Positions 35,965 through 48,086 of a DNA stretch of 59,967 bases are shown one piece after another. Within the stretch, counting starts at the first letter, position 1. Every line of letters starts with the position of its first letter. Below the pieces are notes generated by a model. It did no database searches and had not been told where the DNA came from. It worked only from the letters and a program-made list of their open reading frames with translations. A program made the position numbers and the translations under genes. This DNA is from Gnetum montanum. Lineage: Eukaryota; Streptophyta; Gnetopsida; Gnetales; Gnetaceae. The stretch covers positions 1,022,046 through 1,082,012 of the forward strand of contig MNCI01023457.1 in assembly GCA_015680685.1 (NCBI GenBank), read 5' to 3'.

Positions 35965-37068
35965 TGATGAAGTATTGCTAACCTGCATTAATAATGATCA
36001 AGCACAACGAATAGTTAGCAAAGTCCATGAAGGACTATGTGGGGGACATATAGCCCCATGAGCCATGGCCGCTAAAATCAGATGCTTAGGGTATTACTGG
36101 TCGTACATGGAACAAGACTGCCTCACCAAGGTTAAGACATGTGACACATGCCAACATTACGCAAATATAATACACATGTCACTAACTAAATTGCATACTA
36201 TACAGATCACTTGGTCATTCCAACGATGGGGACTAGACATCATAGGTCCCATCACGCTTAAGTCTTCCGCAGGACATAGCTTCATCATCACCACCACCGA
36301 GTATTTCACGAAGTGGGTCGAGGCTATTCCCCTACGAAAGATTATATCTTAACAGGTTTACCATTTTATCTTTGATAACATAGTAGCCAGGTTTGGGCTT
36401 CCCATGACTATTGTGATTGACAACGGGCCACAATGTAGTAGCACCGAAACCAAATCTTTTTGCAATAACCTTGGTATCAAGCAATCTTTTTCCTCACCCT
36501 ATTACCTGCAAGCAAATGGTCAAGCAGAAGCAACAAAAAAGGTGGTTATCAATCTACTCAAGAAGATGCTCAACAGCAACAAAAAATGATGGCATGAAAA
36601 AATCCTCTATGTGCTATGGGCCTATTGTATGACATGCAGAACAGCTACCGATAGGACACCCTATAGCCTAGTCTACGGATCTAAAGCAGTGTTGCCCCTG
36701 GAACTATAGATTCCCTCATTCCAAATGGTCCTCTCCATAGTTATAAATGAGACTCAACACAATGAGTCCAGGATCGTGGATTTAGACTCAGTAGAGGAGA
36801 AACGCATCCATATGCTCAACACCATCTAAAGGAATCAAGACAGGCAGAAACAGAAGCATCATCACAACTTACATCAACGACTGATCAAGAAAGGAGACTT
36901 GGTTCTCAAAGCCACTTGTGAACCAGTGGGCAAATTCTTTGCAAGCTGGGAAGGCCCTTTCCTAGTTGTCAACACATACGGCAATGGAGCATTCAGGCTA
37001 GTAGACATCAATGGCAACGAACACCCAAACACAGTGAACCATATGTATCTGAAGCAGTACCACATCTA
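35965..37068 (+). pseudogene. E4: integrase with GPY/F end, broken
   Basis: The frame starts near 35965 after a frameshift from RNase H. The zinc-binding part is readable (VHEGLCGGHIAP, then CDTCQ). The catalytic core keeps the first Asp (WGLDIIGP), the second Asp (VIDNGPQC) and the Glu (ANGQAEATKK). The C-terminal part has KKGDLVLK, then WEGPFLVVNTYGNGAFRLVD, the GPY/F-type module. At least four in-frame stops occur. The enzyme would insert element DNA into chromosomes. It ends with TAG at 37066. Confidence 0.9.
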
Positions 37069-37089
37069 GACATTGACTCGGCTCAAACG

Positions 37090-37460
37090 CAAGGTAACAA
37101 AAGTCTGCTATGATGTAAAACTAGCAATGTTGTACATGTCCGCTACAATGTAAAATTGGCATTTCTTGCACGCGTTCGCCACGATGCTAAACTGGCAAAG
37201 TTTTTGACCGTCCACCATGACATGAAACTGGCAAGGTAATCATCTATCTGTTGAGATGTTAAACCAACACAGACTTGTCCCTGGGTCACAACACAAAATT
37301 GACACCCACAACATGGTCTGCTAGGACCATAAACTAGCTCTTCCACCATCCGCTACGACATAAAACTAGCATACTTCAGTCTGCCCAGACTTTAAACTAG
37401 GACCACGGTCTACTAAGACTTAAAACAAGCAACAACGGTCAACCAGGACTCAAAACTGGA
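37090..37460 (+). repeat. E4: degenerate array of ACTGGCA units after integrase
   Basis: Seven or so units of about 45-60 bp with a core such as CCGCTACAATGTAAAATTGGCA or CTAAGACTTAAAACAAGCA. The core is related to the array at 29195-29720. It marks the boundary between coding part and 3' region. Confidence 0.65.
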
Positions 37461-39442
37461 ATCCGACAATAGAAAACCCATGAAGCAAGCGAGTGTGATC
37501 ACTCTTACACTACATCCCTACCAGATGGAATGGGTAAGGCATTGGAATAGAAGAAGCACCGCTACCCCACTAGCATCCTACTGATTCCTCATATATGCTG
37601 AAAGGCATACTACTGACCCCTCGGAGATGTTTCTACGACAGCCACTCTGTAGTTGCACCTCTTGGGGTCAACTTCACCGCTTGGGGCCCCAAAGAAACTA
37701 TGCTCATCCATAGCCTCGATGGCCTCCACCCATCGTCACCACTGGCCTCTGGCTTAGCAAATTCATCTAACTAGTTCTTTGCCTAGTCATTTGAGCAAGA
37801 TGAATCTGCCTATCAACGACAACTTCATGAATCACGGCATCAACATAGGGACCCTTGCTTCTTACTACAGTCCCTTTTTCGTCGCCTATGCTATCCTTTT
37901 CCCTTTAGATGGAACTTGTTTCAATAGCCTCCCTAGTAATTAGGAAGATTTCTTTTGCTCTCTGTTCTCTGTTATGTTTTGCAGGTTACTTGCTACAATG
38001 GCGTTGATCGAGAATGCATTCACTAGGAGGTGAGGCATCACGGCATTCTAAGGTGGATGTTCAAACTAGCCTGACTACTTGGGAGTGCAAACCCTACCTT
38101 TCCCTCCATCAGACACCTTACATCACTTTCTCCTTCCCTTATCCTTACAACTACCTTTACCCTCTTTTGTGTTTGTACAAGATGTGAGCACATAATCAAT
38201 TCTTTCGCACCATCATATCCATGAACTGGCGTAATGCAACTTTCCTCATGGAATGTAAGTTTCGCTCTCAAAAAAAAATCATCAAAGCTAGGCAAAATGG
38301 ATGTAAAACAACTCATCCAGGCCATTACGGGCATAACACAACTCATCTGTGCAAGCCCTTCATATGCAACGTAGCAGCGTAACCTCTCGCGAATACACCC
38401 ACAAACGGATGCCTAATAACTTGTTTGCAAAAATTTCCTATTCACATGCTTGAGTCTTCCCCAAACCTCCCTCCTCTCACTTATTTAAGATCCCTCCTAT
38501 TCTCCTCCTCCTTCCTTCGCACTTCCAAGTTTGACAGAGTAACATCTGAGCAGTTGTCGATGGATGTTGTTGGTGTCTTTACCTCTCTGGTGTTTCGTAT
38601 TCTTTGTCGAAGTCTTTCAGGTAAGCCCTCTAAAAGTCAACAAAGAGGGGCCATTGAAACACCATGAAAATTTCAAGGCCTTAACGATTTAGAAAAATCT
38701 TGCGACTTAGGCAAGGATTTGTGACAAGTCGTATCTTAGCATATTCTTTTTTCAGCTAAGGATCTATTACGCCACACTATGCAACGTAGCGTAATAGACT
38801 CCAGAGGACAGAACAAGACAAGGGGTGTGCAATGGCAAGCCTTCAACTTTACGAGTTGGCTATGTTTCGAAAATCTTAACTTTTGGCATATTACGCTGCA
38901 TTACGCAANATCACTTTCTCCTTCCCTTATCCTTACAACTACCTTTACCCTCTTTTGTGTTTGTACAAGATGTGAGCACATAATCAATTCTTTCGCACCA
39001 TCATATCCATGAACTGGCGTAATGCAACTTTCCTCATGGAATGTAAGTTTCGCTCTCAAAAAAAAATCATCAAAGCTAGGCAAAATGGATGTAAAACAAC
39101 TCATCCAGGCCATTACGGGCATAACACAACTCATCTGTGCAAGCCCTTCATATGCAACGTAGCAGCGTAACCTCTCGCGAATACACCCACAAACGGATGC
39201 CTAATAACTTGTTTGCAAAAATTTCCTATTCACATGCTTGAGTCTTCCCCAAACCTCCCTCCTCTCACTTATTTAAGATCCCTCCTATTCTCCTCCTCCT
39301 TCCTTCGCACTTCCAAGTTTGACAGAGTAACATCTGAGCAGTTGTCGATGGATGTTGTTGGTGTCTTTACCTCTCTGGTGTTTCGTATTCTTTGTCGAAG
39401 TCTTTCAGGTAAGCCCTCTAAAAGTCAACAAAGAGGGGCCAT
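37461..39442 (+). other. E4: 3' untranslated region and polypurine tract
   Basis: Pyrimidine-rich in parts (CCTCCTATTCTCCTCCTCC). It contains the assembly duplication at 38122-39696. It ends with AACAAAGAGGGGCCAT, directly before the 3' LTR. The same polypurine tract appears 788 bp earlier at 38639-38654, in the duplicated copy. No protein is recognised. Confidence 0.7.
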
Positions 39443-39696
39443 TGAAACACCATGAAAATTTCAAGGCCTTAACGATTTAGAAAAATCTTGCGACTTAGGC
39501 AAGGATTTGTGACAAGTCGTATCTTAGCATATTCTTTTTTCAGCTAAGGATCTATTACGCCACACTATGCAACGTAGCGTAATAGACTCCAGAGGACAGA
39601 ACAAGACAAGGGGTGTGCAATGGCAAGCCTTCAACTTTACGAGTTGGCTATGTTTCGAAAATCTTAACTTTTGGCATATTACGCTGCATTACGCAA
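38122..39696. repeat. Exact 787-bp duplication around a single N (assembly artefact)
   Basis: Positions 38122-38908 recur at 38910-39696 with no difference that I can see, and an N at 38909 sits between them. Two identical 80-codon open frames (38425-38667 and 39213-39455) show the 788-base offset. In a region where the LTRs differ at about one base in nine, an exact tandem copy is best read as two overlapping contig ends left unmerged. Confidence 0.9.
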
Positions 39697-40974
39697 CGCA
39701 ACGTAATGTAGCGTAACGCAGTGTAATGCAAGAAGACATTCCATCTAGTCACAACAACAGAGATAGCAAAATTTGAGACCTCAATGGTCCAGCAAAATCT
39801 CAAGGCTCAAGTAAAGATCTACAATATTTCGCACATCTCAGCAAGTTTTCCTTTTTCGTCTAAGGGCCTATTATGCTACATTATGCAGTGTAGCGTAATA
39901 AACCCCAGAAAGGCTGAATAGAAACAAGGGAAGCATGGCGACAACACTTCAATTTTTGTAGGTACGCTATCTTACGCTGAATTATGCTATGCAGCGTAAT
40001 GTAGCATGACATAGTGTAATACAAGCAATGACAGAGATAAAACAATTCAGGCATTAGCAGTTCATACGCCACAATATGCTCTCTAGTGTATTACAGTGTA
40101 ACCGTAGAATAGTTTGTTGCCAAAGCTCCAGCAAAAGTAGATTACGACAAATTATGCTTCAAAGCGTAATGCAGCATAGCGCCGCAAGCTTCAAACACAA
40201 ACACATAAAGTCAACGGAATTTTGTAGGTTCAGGACACACATCATCTAAACTGTGTTTTTCTCCTGACCCTAACCTTATAAATACTCCAGTTGACAAGGC
40301 TCAAAGGGTTGGCAAAAACTTTCTCTCGATTGGAAAATTTTCTTCGTGAGCAACTTTCTTTCATTGGCAATTGTTAACAACTTTTGGCAAAGATTGACAA
40401 GAGAACAAAAGAGTATCAGCGATCGCAAGAACATCGAAGGTGATTGGCAGGAATCTTTGATCAGAAATAGCTAGTTAATAGATATTCTACTTTGGGTCTA
40501 ACTCCCTTGTGCCCAGATTGGCTAGAACAAGGTAGATCGACCTTTGCTTGTTTTATCTTTAAATAGCTTTCCTGATCTTGACACATGCTTCATCTAAACC
40601 GAAGTCCACCTGTAATCATTGTATCCAACATATTTTGTTTATAAACTAAATCCCAGATCTTGGAATTGCATACTCTCTAAATCTAGTTTCTTGTGTCCTA
40701 TCTATATAGATTTTGCAATCGCTTTGAATCTTTTACATTGCTTTCGTTACCTCTGAGATTAACGATATTACATCTCCTCATTGAAATCGCCATTTTGTCA
40801 TCTGGTTATTACAAAATTTTACTAATTAAGTAAGTCCCTGTCTAATCAACAAGACCATTCAAGGCACCTTGGATTCGTCTTCTCTAGAATGGCCCTTGCA
40901 TGGATCCGAGGTTGGAACTATGTACACGAAACTCTGCTCGGTGTTTCCAGTGACTGACGTTTTCCGTCATTACA
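39443..40974 (+). mobile_element. E4: 3' LTR (1532 bp)
   Basis: Begins TGAAACACCATG after the polypurine tract and ends TTCCGTCATTACA. It aligns end to end with 23560-25091. A partial false copy of its start (38655-38908) belongs to the assembly duplication. Confidence 0.93.
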
Positions 40975-41113
40975 AACACTAGTTTTATCTTGTCTTGAAA
41001 TGATGATCCATTCACATGCCATCCCATTAGTTCCATTTTGAGTTAGTAATCCTATACCTTCCCAATATTTTGTAAGGAACTCAAGGATGAGTTTTCATTC
41101 AGTCATGGGGGTA
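40975..41113 (+). mobile_element. E3: internal 3' end resuming after E4, with polypurine tract
   Basis: Starts with the AACAC target-site duplication of E4 and continues the sequence broken at 23559. It ends with AGTCATGGGGGTA (41101-41113) before the LTR. E1 (1-132) and E5 (46194-46330, inverted) have the same block. Confidence 0.9.
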
Positions 41114-41921
41114 TGATAGGATGCAATATTGCATTGGTCGCGATATCTCATCGTCCCCTGCGATATCACGATGCACCACCAAGTCTATAAATAAGATGTG
41201 GCTCTCCCTTATTTCTCATCCTAGGCTTAGACTGTAGTGAAAATCTGGCAGTTTGATCCCTCCAGAGATAGAATATATTCCATGTGCCTGTAAATATTCG
41301 AGAAAATATTTTCCATGGCTCCAAAGTGAATGGATCTTTATTCGAGCAAATATTGTACTTGAACACATGTTTGTGTACAGCAATAAAGACAAACTTCTTG
41401 GATAAACATTGCAATGCATGGAATAGGCTAAATAGGACTTTATTTACTATTTATCATTTAATTGCTTTATTAGTCATTAAATCTCTCTGAACCCTTCTCT
41501 CCTAGTTAAGTGCCTCAATACGACTGCTTCGAGCATGTGCGTTATGCTTGGTGATCCCAGCAGCGACTAGCGTTTGGTAACCAAGGTTGCATTGGTTCAG
41601 GGTGTGAACAGTAAGTGGGAACGGATGCTGACACTAGGTTAATTCAAACTTAGTTAGTTATTTAAAGTTAGTTAATTAGTCTCTTCACCCTTCACCTCTT
41701 ACCATAGGAGATAAAACATAAAAGACTATAAAAATCATATACCTCAGACTTACTTAACCATACAACCGTGACAACTACAAGTAAGTTTGGGAACACAACA
41801 AATGATTAACCTTAAATTTGCCATAAGGCATGTAGGCACTTAGTCTATGGAGTTCGACTAGATTGCGCATGCTACGCTCGTATTCGTATGGTTGAGTGTA
41901 GAGGTACCTCGCCACTCATCA
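41114..41921 (+). mobile_element. E3: 3' LTR (808 bp)
   Basis: Starts TGATAGGATGCAATATTGCA and ends GCCACTCATCA. It is longer than the 5' copy by extra palindromic sequence at the start and by a small duplication near 41285-41320 (TTCCATG repeated). It is followed by ATAAG, the right target-site duplication (41922-41926). Confidence 0.93.
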
Positions 41922-42528
41922 ATAAGGATAACCTAAATGATTGGTGTAAAGTATTTATTCTAGCAAATAAAGTCAATAAGCTATAGAGAGATAGATTAAG
42001 AAGTGATATTTTTACATGAAAATTCAAATAAATCATCATGTAAAATAAAATCAAAATCTTTAGAATCTTTAAAATTATCTATAATCTCAAAGACATTAGT
42101 ATTCTTCATCATTAGATCATTCATTTCCAAAAACAATTCTTTGGTAGAATATCGTTACTAGAAATATTTAAGATCAAAAGAACATTAAATACTTGGCATG
42201 TGGAAGATAACCTTTAGTAATAGCAAAGAAAAATACTTGATCTTGTCCTATCATATTCTTATATAGTTCTTCTAATATATCATGTTAGCTATATGTCTTA
42301 GGATGTACCTATATTCTAGTTATTTTGGGTTCAAGTGGTTATTTCATTATCTTCTTAGATAAGAAATTACTACTTTAAGTCATAATTAAGACATTATTAT
42401 ATTTTTTATAATTATTTCAATATATCTTGTTGGAGATATTCCTAGCATAGCTACTCAAAAAGACATTAGACTTCCACTCATCCATCATCTATTCCAAGAT
42501 ATTATCTTGGCTAAATGAGCATTGACCC
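41922..42528. other. Spacer between E3 and E6
   Basis: AT-rich sequence beginning with the E3 target-site duplication ATAAG. I see no gene or repeat in it. Confidence 0.6.
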
Positions 42529-43868
42529 TTCTGGATTGATGAATTTAAAGGAGAGGAGGATGAATGAGTTCTAAATAAAATAAAAATTAAACATAAATGC
42601 AAAAAAATTAATCAAATAAAAACTACAAAAAGGAGCAAGCTTACTAATATATGTGATAAAGCTCATTACTTTAATCTATTGAAAATTAAAATATGGCTAA
42701 GAATACCATGGTGATAGATCCTTAAATATTGCATACTCCCTATAGGAAAAATAAGTCTTTAAGATTAGTATCCCATGGGATTCCCAAGAATCTTGCAAGG
42801 CCATGGACAATTGTGGCGTTTTGGAAAGAGATACTTTCAACACCTTAGGACAAAGAAAAAACAATTAGCCACTCAAATAAGAACCCCTTAGGAAAACAAT
42901 GTAAATATTCCCTTAAAGAGTATCTATGCTTTTCAAAGCAAAGAATGTAATGAAAATAGAGAATTTAGAGAAATATTCTTATAATTAAATCTACATAAAA
43001 TAAGCATAGGATCTAGGATAAAAACATAATTAATATAACAAATCCTATATAGAATGTGAACACAAATTATTTGATAATAAATTAATCATAAATCAATAGA
43101 TCAATAATAGAACAAACCCTATAAAAAAAAGTGTAGCAATGGTGGTGCAAATACTAACTTCTAATTTTTCAATCCTAATGAAATATTCAATGTACTAATA
43201 AAAAAAATCCAAAGGATATGAGCCAAGATGCCCAAGATACTCCAAAAGACATCTTAATTCAATATGCAATGCAGGCTTCAAAATATGTCAATGGATAATT
43301 TGATGAATATGTGGGTATTTTCCTTTTTAAATCTCATGCTCTAGAAGTTTTTTGGCCTCAAATTGAAATTGATGAAATGACTAGAAATGGATTTTTTATT
43401 TTGAATAATTGCTACTAAGAATAGCTACTCTACAAAGATTAGCTCTTAGTTGGAACATCTAAGAATAGCTGGGATGTCCATCATAATATCTAGTTAAATT
43501 CCACTTAGATGTTTATACTTTGGGCTAGATGTCAACTTTGTGAAACATCCACCTTATAGGATGAATGTTTACCCTAGCTACAAACTAGCTTTTAAACTTT
43601 GTATACTCTTTATTAGAATGTCCAAAATTAAATATGAACATCCACCCTACATCTAAGACTAGAAAATGTGAACTTTGACTAACTGAAACTTATTTTCATG
43701 CATCCTGAATTACCTAAATAAATCTACAATAAATTCCTAAGTTTCCAATCTTATCTTATTAACTTTGTAACTCAATCAATATCTTGCACACATGCACAAC
43801 CAATCATACTTATTCATTTTTTTATTTCTAAATTACTAATATCTTATTTACTATTTGATAATGTCTCA
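42529..43868 (-). mobile_element. E6: 3' LTR
   Basis: On the plus strand it starts TCTGGATTGATGAATTT, aligned with TGTGGATTCATGAACTC at 55183. It then shares words such as GGATGAATGAGTT and AAATATGGCTAAGAATACCATG, and later GGATGTCCATC and TTGCACACATGCACAACCAATCA. The inner end is approximate. Confidence 0.7.
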
Positions 43869-45406
43869 AAACTTGAAAATGAGTAAGTAGCATTAATTTA
43901 ACAATCATACTGTGAAGCATGAATCCAAGAGCATTTAAAAAATAAGAATAATACATGCATTAAAAGAACTTAGAACATTATAACCAAAGATGTAAATATC
44001 ATCATCACATGTCCAAGCATAGTAAAATTAAGCATCTTAAGATCATGAAATGTAAAACATCATAGCCCAAACATAATCATAAGTATAAAGAATCATAGCT
44101 AAAACATAAGATCCCTAAAAAATAACATAAGGTATGAATGTGGGCAATAAGCCTTGAGCCCACAAACTTGGTTCTCATTCTCTCTTTCCTATTTTTGGAT
44201 ATGATTAAAAAATATGGAAAGAGACTCAAAAATACTTAGTTTGACTCATCATGCTACTTTGGAAGCTGATATTACTCTCCTTCTTCATCATAATTATTGA
44301 AAGTATGTGGCTCTCCCTTTAAATCAACTAATTCAAACATAACTACCTGATACTATCATGGTTGATGCTTTTCTTTGAAGCTTGAAGACTATCCCATATA
44401 CAAATGAGCATGGGAGATACTAAGAGAGTGTTGTCATTAATATATCTTTGAATATGGAGGAGCTAAGAGACTATTTATAGAACCATAGATGATGGGATCA
44501 TTTGAAGTTCTCTACCTCTTTGTAGATGACCCCACATCTACCTATACCTCTAGCTATAAAGCATGTGAGTCATGGGGATTATTCTCATAGCTTTTTTACT
44601 TCTCCTATTGATATGATTTACCTACTACTATAATCTTCTCATCAAAGTCCTCTTCTCTACCAAAGTTATAGATTCAAGACCCATATTATATGTACATGCA
44701 TAAGGAACATGCTTCTCAAATGATCATGTGGGTATTCCAACCAACTTCTTACCTAACATGAAAGAAAGCTTATCCTATTAAGAGTTGTTTAGCTATGAGT
44801 ATCTCTTCTCAAGTCTTTCAACCTATTTTCTCAACTTGGAAATGTTGTAGTCTATTCTTCCAAATTTTTTAGCAAAATCTCATAAATTCATATTCAATAT
44901 GGAAACAAGCTAATTCCTAACTAATGTAAAACAAGAGAGATGAGGTCTGGTACCCTATGTTATAGAAGAACCTGCTATTCTACCATGACCACCTCATTTC
45001 TTAGCATACTTCACTATTGTCTTCTTGCCACAGAGAGTTGACATGTCAAGAATTTCAATCTCTTCATTGCTAATAATAAGACTAATCAACAATGGGTGCC
45101 CAAAGATTTACACTTTAATATGCTCTAACATGATGTCTCTATAGATGACATAGTAAAGTTGAAATTTACTTTTGCAAGAAAGAAATATAGGACCAAAGCT
45201 TGCTAATAAAGTAAATAATCATATATTCTACCCTTGAATACAATATTATAGTATATTATATAGATATAATGGAGGAATCTAGTGTCATGTCTACCTTATA
45301 CATGTTATTCTTTAAAAAAAGTTTAGAATCCCCAAATAATCTTAAGCCAAAATCCCTCTTAGACATAGAAAATATGGTATTTGCAAAGATCTCATTAATT
45401 TTTCTC
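43869..45406 (-). other. E6: internal 3' part, no readable domain
   Basis: AT-rich internal DNA between the E6 3' LTR and the E5 insertion. On the minus strand a short open frame (45441-45256) reads MSKRDFGLRLFGDSKLF within it, but its start codon falls inside the E5 LTR. No pol motif is seen. Confidence 0.5.
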
Positions 45407-45411
45407 ACTAA
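45407..45411. repeat. Target-site duplication of E5, left copy (ACTAA)
   Basis: ACTAA precedes the inverted LTR at 45412 and is repeated exactly at 52342-52346. Confidence 0.92.
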
Positions 45412-46193
45412 TGATGAGTGGCGAGGTATCCCTACACTCAACCATACATATATGAGTGTCTCACGTGCGATCTAGTCGAACTTCAAGGACTAATTGCTTA
45501 CGCGCCCTAATGGAACACTTAAGGTTAATCAATCGTTGTCTTCCCAGACTTACTTGTATTTTCATGATTATATGGTTAAGTAAGCCTGAGGTATATAATT
45601 TTTATGTCTTTTATCTTTTTATCACCTATGCTAAGAAGGGAAAGGGTGAAGAGACTAAGTAACTAACTTTCACTAACTAAGCTTTAATTATCCTAGCATC
45701 AATATCCATTCCCACTTTTCGTACACACCCTGAACCAGTGCAATGCTATTGGGATTACCAAACGCTATTCATTACTAGGTTACCAAGCATTACACATGTG
45801 CTCAGTCATACTGAATGCACTTAACTAGGAGAGTTGAGGATTGAGAGAGATTAATTATCTATAAAGCATTTAAACATTTAACAATAATTAAAGTCCTATT
45901 TAGCTTAGTCCATATGCTGCAAGGTTTATCCAAAATTTCATCTTTATTTCTGTACACAAATATGTGCTCAGATATAATTTTCTCGAATAAAGATTTGTTC
46001 ACTTTGAGACTCCTACTGCGGGCACATGGAAATTATTCTAACTCTGGAATGGTAAAACTGCTATAGTTTGGCTAAGGGTCTAGATCTAGATGAGAAAATA
46101 AGGAAAAGCCACCTCTTATTTATAGACAAGGCGATGGGCTATGATATCGCGTACGCAATATCACAGGGGCCAACATGATATCGCATCCCATTA
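45412..46193 (-). mobile_element. E5: 3' LTR (782 bp)
   Basis: On the plus strand it starts TGATGAGTGGCGAGG and ends ATCGCATCCCATTA. The first dinucleotide of the LTR, read on the minus strand, has mutated from TG to TA. Otherwise it is collinear with 51574-52341, and by eye about one base in ten differs. Confidence 0.92.
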
Positions 46194-48080
46194 GACCCCC
46201 ATGACTGAATGAAAAATCGTCCTTGAGTTCCTTACAAAATATTGGGAAGGTATGAGATTATTGACTTGAGTGAAACTAACAGTGAATGGGATGACATGTG
46301 AACAAATCATCATTACAAAATGTGGAAAACTTAGTGTTCATGACAACAGGAGTGAACACTATACACACTTGACATCCAGCCTTATTTGGCAGCTGAGAGA
46401 GAAGAGAGAGAGAAAAGAAGGAGTCTGCTGCTACCAACGCCAATATTTTGCTTTTCGTTGTTCATCCATAAGCACGCCATCAATCTCATTCCTTGCATAG
46501 CTGCTTTAGCACTAGTCCATTCCAAGTGTTTCCTCCAAATCCAATCCGTTGTTGTATGATTTCCATCTACACACACAACACAGTCTGATATTAGCAAGGG
46601 TAAATGAATCACAATGCAATTGATACCTTGCTTCAGTGTAAGGTCCATTGGCTGAGTTGTGTTATGGCTAATGCAAATCTAGAGATATATACTGGTGACT
46701 ACCTGAGCTATATGACTAAGAGCGAACCTCTGGTAGCAAGAAAATGGAGAAAAAGAAAAGGAACAAGAAAGATGGAAAAAAAGAAACAACGGCCACGCCA
46801 ATAAAATGGATGTTAAAGATGGAGATGAACAAAATAAATGCTTATTGAGGAAATTTTTAAAGGAAAGAAATTAATGGATGCACCAAATATGAATGCCAAT
46901 GGATCCTCCCCAAAGCAGGCTGATGCCCTTAATGCCCTGACAAACCCACATTCAAAGAGTCCATAGGCTTTAGAAATGTCATTTGGAAACAAGAGTTAAA
47001 TTATTAACCACAAGAGTTTACCAAAAATAAAACAATGCATCCACCAAAATATGGACTACTGATAAAGCTGGCAATGAGGGGATAAATGGAGAAAGAAGGA
47101 TGGAAAGGAGAGAGTGGAATGGAATCTCAAGAACAAGGTGGTGTACAGCCCCTTGTGTGTTAATGGTTAATGTGACTTAGTAGATCTCATTCCAAATCCA
47201 ACCTCAAACAATCCACATCCAGTGACTTTGCATTAATACATTTGGCCCATCCATCCACTTGAAGTAACAAGAATGCCTCCACCAAAGAGCCACCACCATT
47301 CCGATGAAATGAAAGTGGAGAAAGTAGGAAGCGAGAAGGGCCTTAGTTAGAGGGAACATGTTTATTTTAGTTCCATAACTAGTGCTTGTAGCCCAAATGA
47401 TTATTTTTTCTAAGGGGTGTGCTTTGAATTCTCACTTTTTTTTGTGTTTTTGCATGAGAACCACATCATGCAAAGACTTTTTATTTTTATTTGCTCAACT
47501 TCCCGATAATGTGGCAATGTCAAAATGGTAAGGAAAACTCAAGAAGAAAACATCCAAGCACCCAAGAGAATGGCTAGCACAAGTGCATCCAATCCCCTTG
47601 AAGTCACACCCTTTTCAATCCTTGAGTCCTTCCTTAGTTTGAGAAATGCTCAGTCACCGATTCGTTGATAGTTCTTATTATTGAGAAAGGGACTGTATAG
47701 TTCCAAGCCAAGAGAGATCATAGAAATTTATGGATGCATGGATGATGTGGACTCATTGCCTACTATATCAAAATAACCATACCTCAGTATCAACATCATA
47801 TATTAAAGGTAAAAACCAAACATTAGCAATCAATAGAATATAGTTCATACCATCATCAGGAGCACTTATTAGGTGAAAAATCAAACAAAATTATCAAACA
47901 CATAAAGAAATAAAAAAGTATAAATGATGTTATAAAATAAAAATAAAAAAATTTAAAGAAATTTGTAAAACAAAAATGTGTAAAAAAAATACTTAAAAAG
48001 GAACTAAGGGCCTCAATTGATTAGCATAGGTGGCTATCTCCCCCATGACTAAGTTGGAAGGGAGAGATTCGAAATAATGA
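46194..48080 (-). other. E5: polypurine tract and non-coding 3' region
   Basis: The inverted polypurine motif GACCCCCATGACT is at 46194-46206. The uninterrupted E4 target site lies at 46334-46338. A tract near 47880-48000 is the A-rich complement of the E3 T-rich minisatellite. Open frames here are short and not shared with E3 at the protein level, so I regard the region as non-coding. Confidence 0.75.
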
Positions 48081-48086
48081 GCAAGG

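Larger units (their letters stand above)
23560..40974 (+). mobile_element. E4: Tat-lineage Ty3/gypsy element nested in E3
   Basis: Two 1532-bp LTRs and an exact 5-bp target-site duplication define this insertion. The order is LTR, tRNA-Asn-type primer site, gag, protease, a GGCC array, an antisense intron-containing gene relic, RT, RNase H, a second (archaeal-type) RNase H, integrase, 3' region, polypurine tract and LTR. The extra RNase H is the mark of the Tat lineage. All coding parts carry stops, frameshifts or deletions. The apparent length of 17.4 kb includes a 788-bp assembly duplication at 38122-39696, so the true length is probably about 16.6 kb. Confidence 0.93.
17808..41921 (+). mobile_element. 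E3: Athila-like gag-protease element, split by E4
   Basis: A complete insertion bounded by LTRs of 772 and 808 bp and a 5-bp target-site duplication. Removing E4 leaves about 6.7 kb, close to the 6.93 kb of the sister element E5. Internal order is tRNA-Asp primer site, gag, protease with DSG motif, a T-rich and (TG)n tract, a non-coding 3' region and a polypurine tract. RT, RNase H and integrase are absent here and in E5, so the family looks non-autonomous, comparable to gag-only terminal-repeat retrotransposons. The protease and primer site resemble Athila, a Ty3/gypsy lineage. Confidence 0.92.

Noticed and set aside
38425-38667. Two identical 80-codon genes (38425-38667 and 39213-39455)
   Set aside because: One sequence present twice through the assembly duplication. 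It spans the polypurine tract and LTR start, so it is not a gene.
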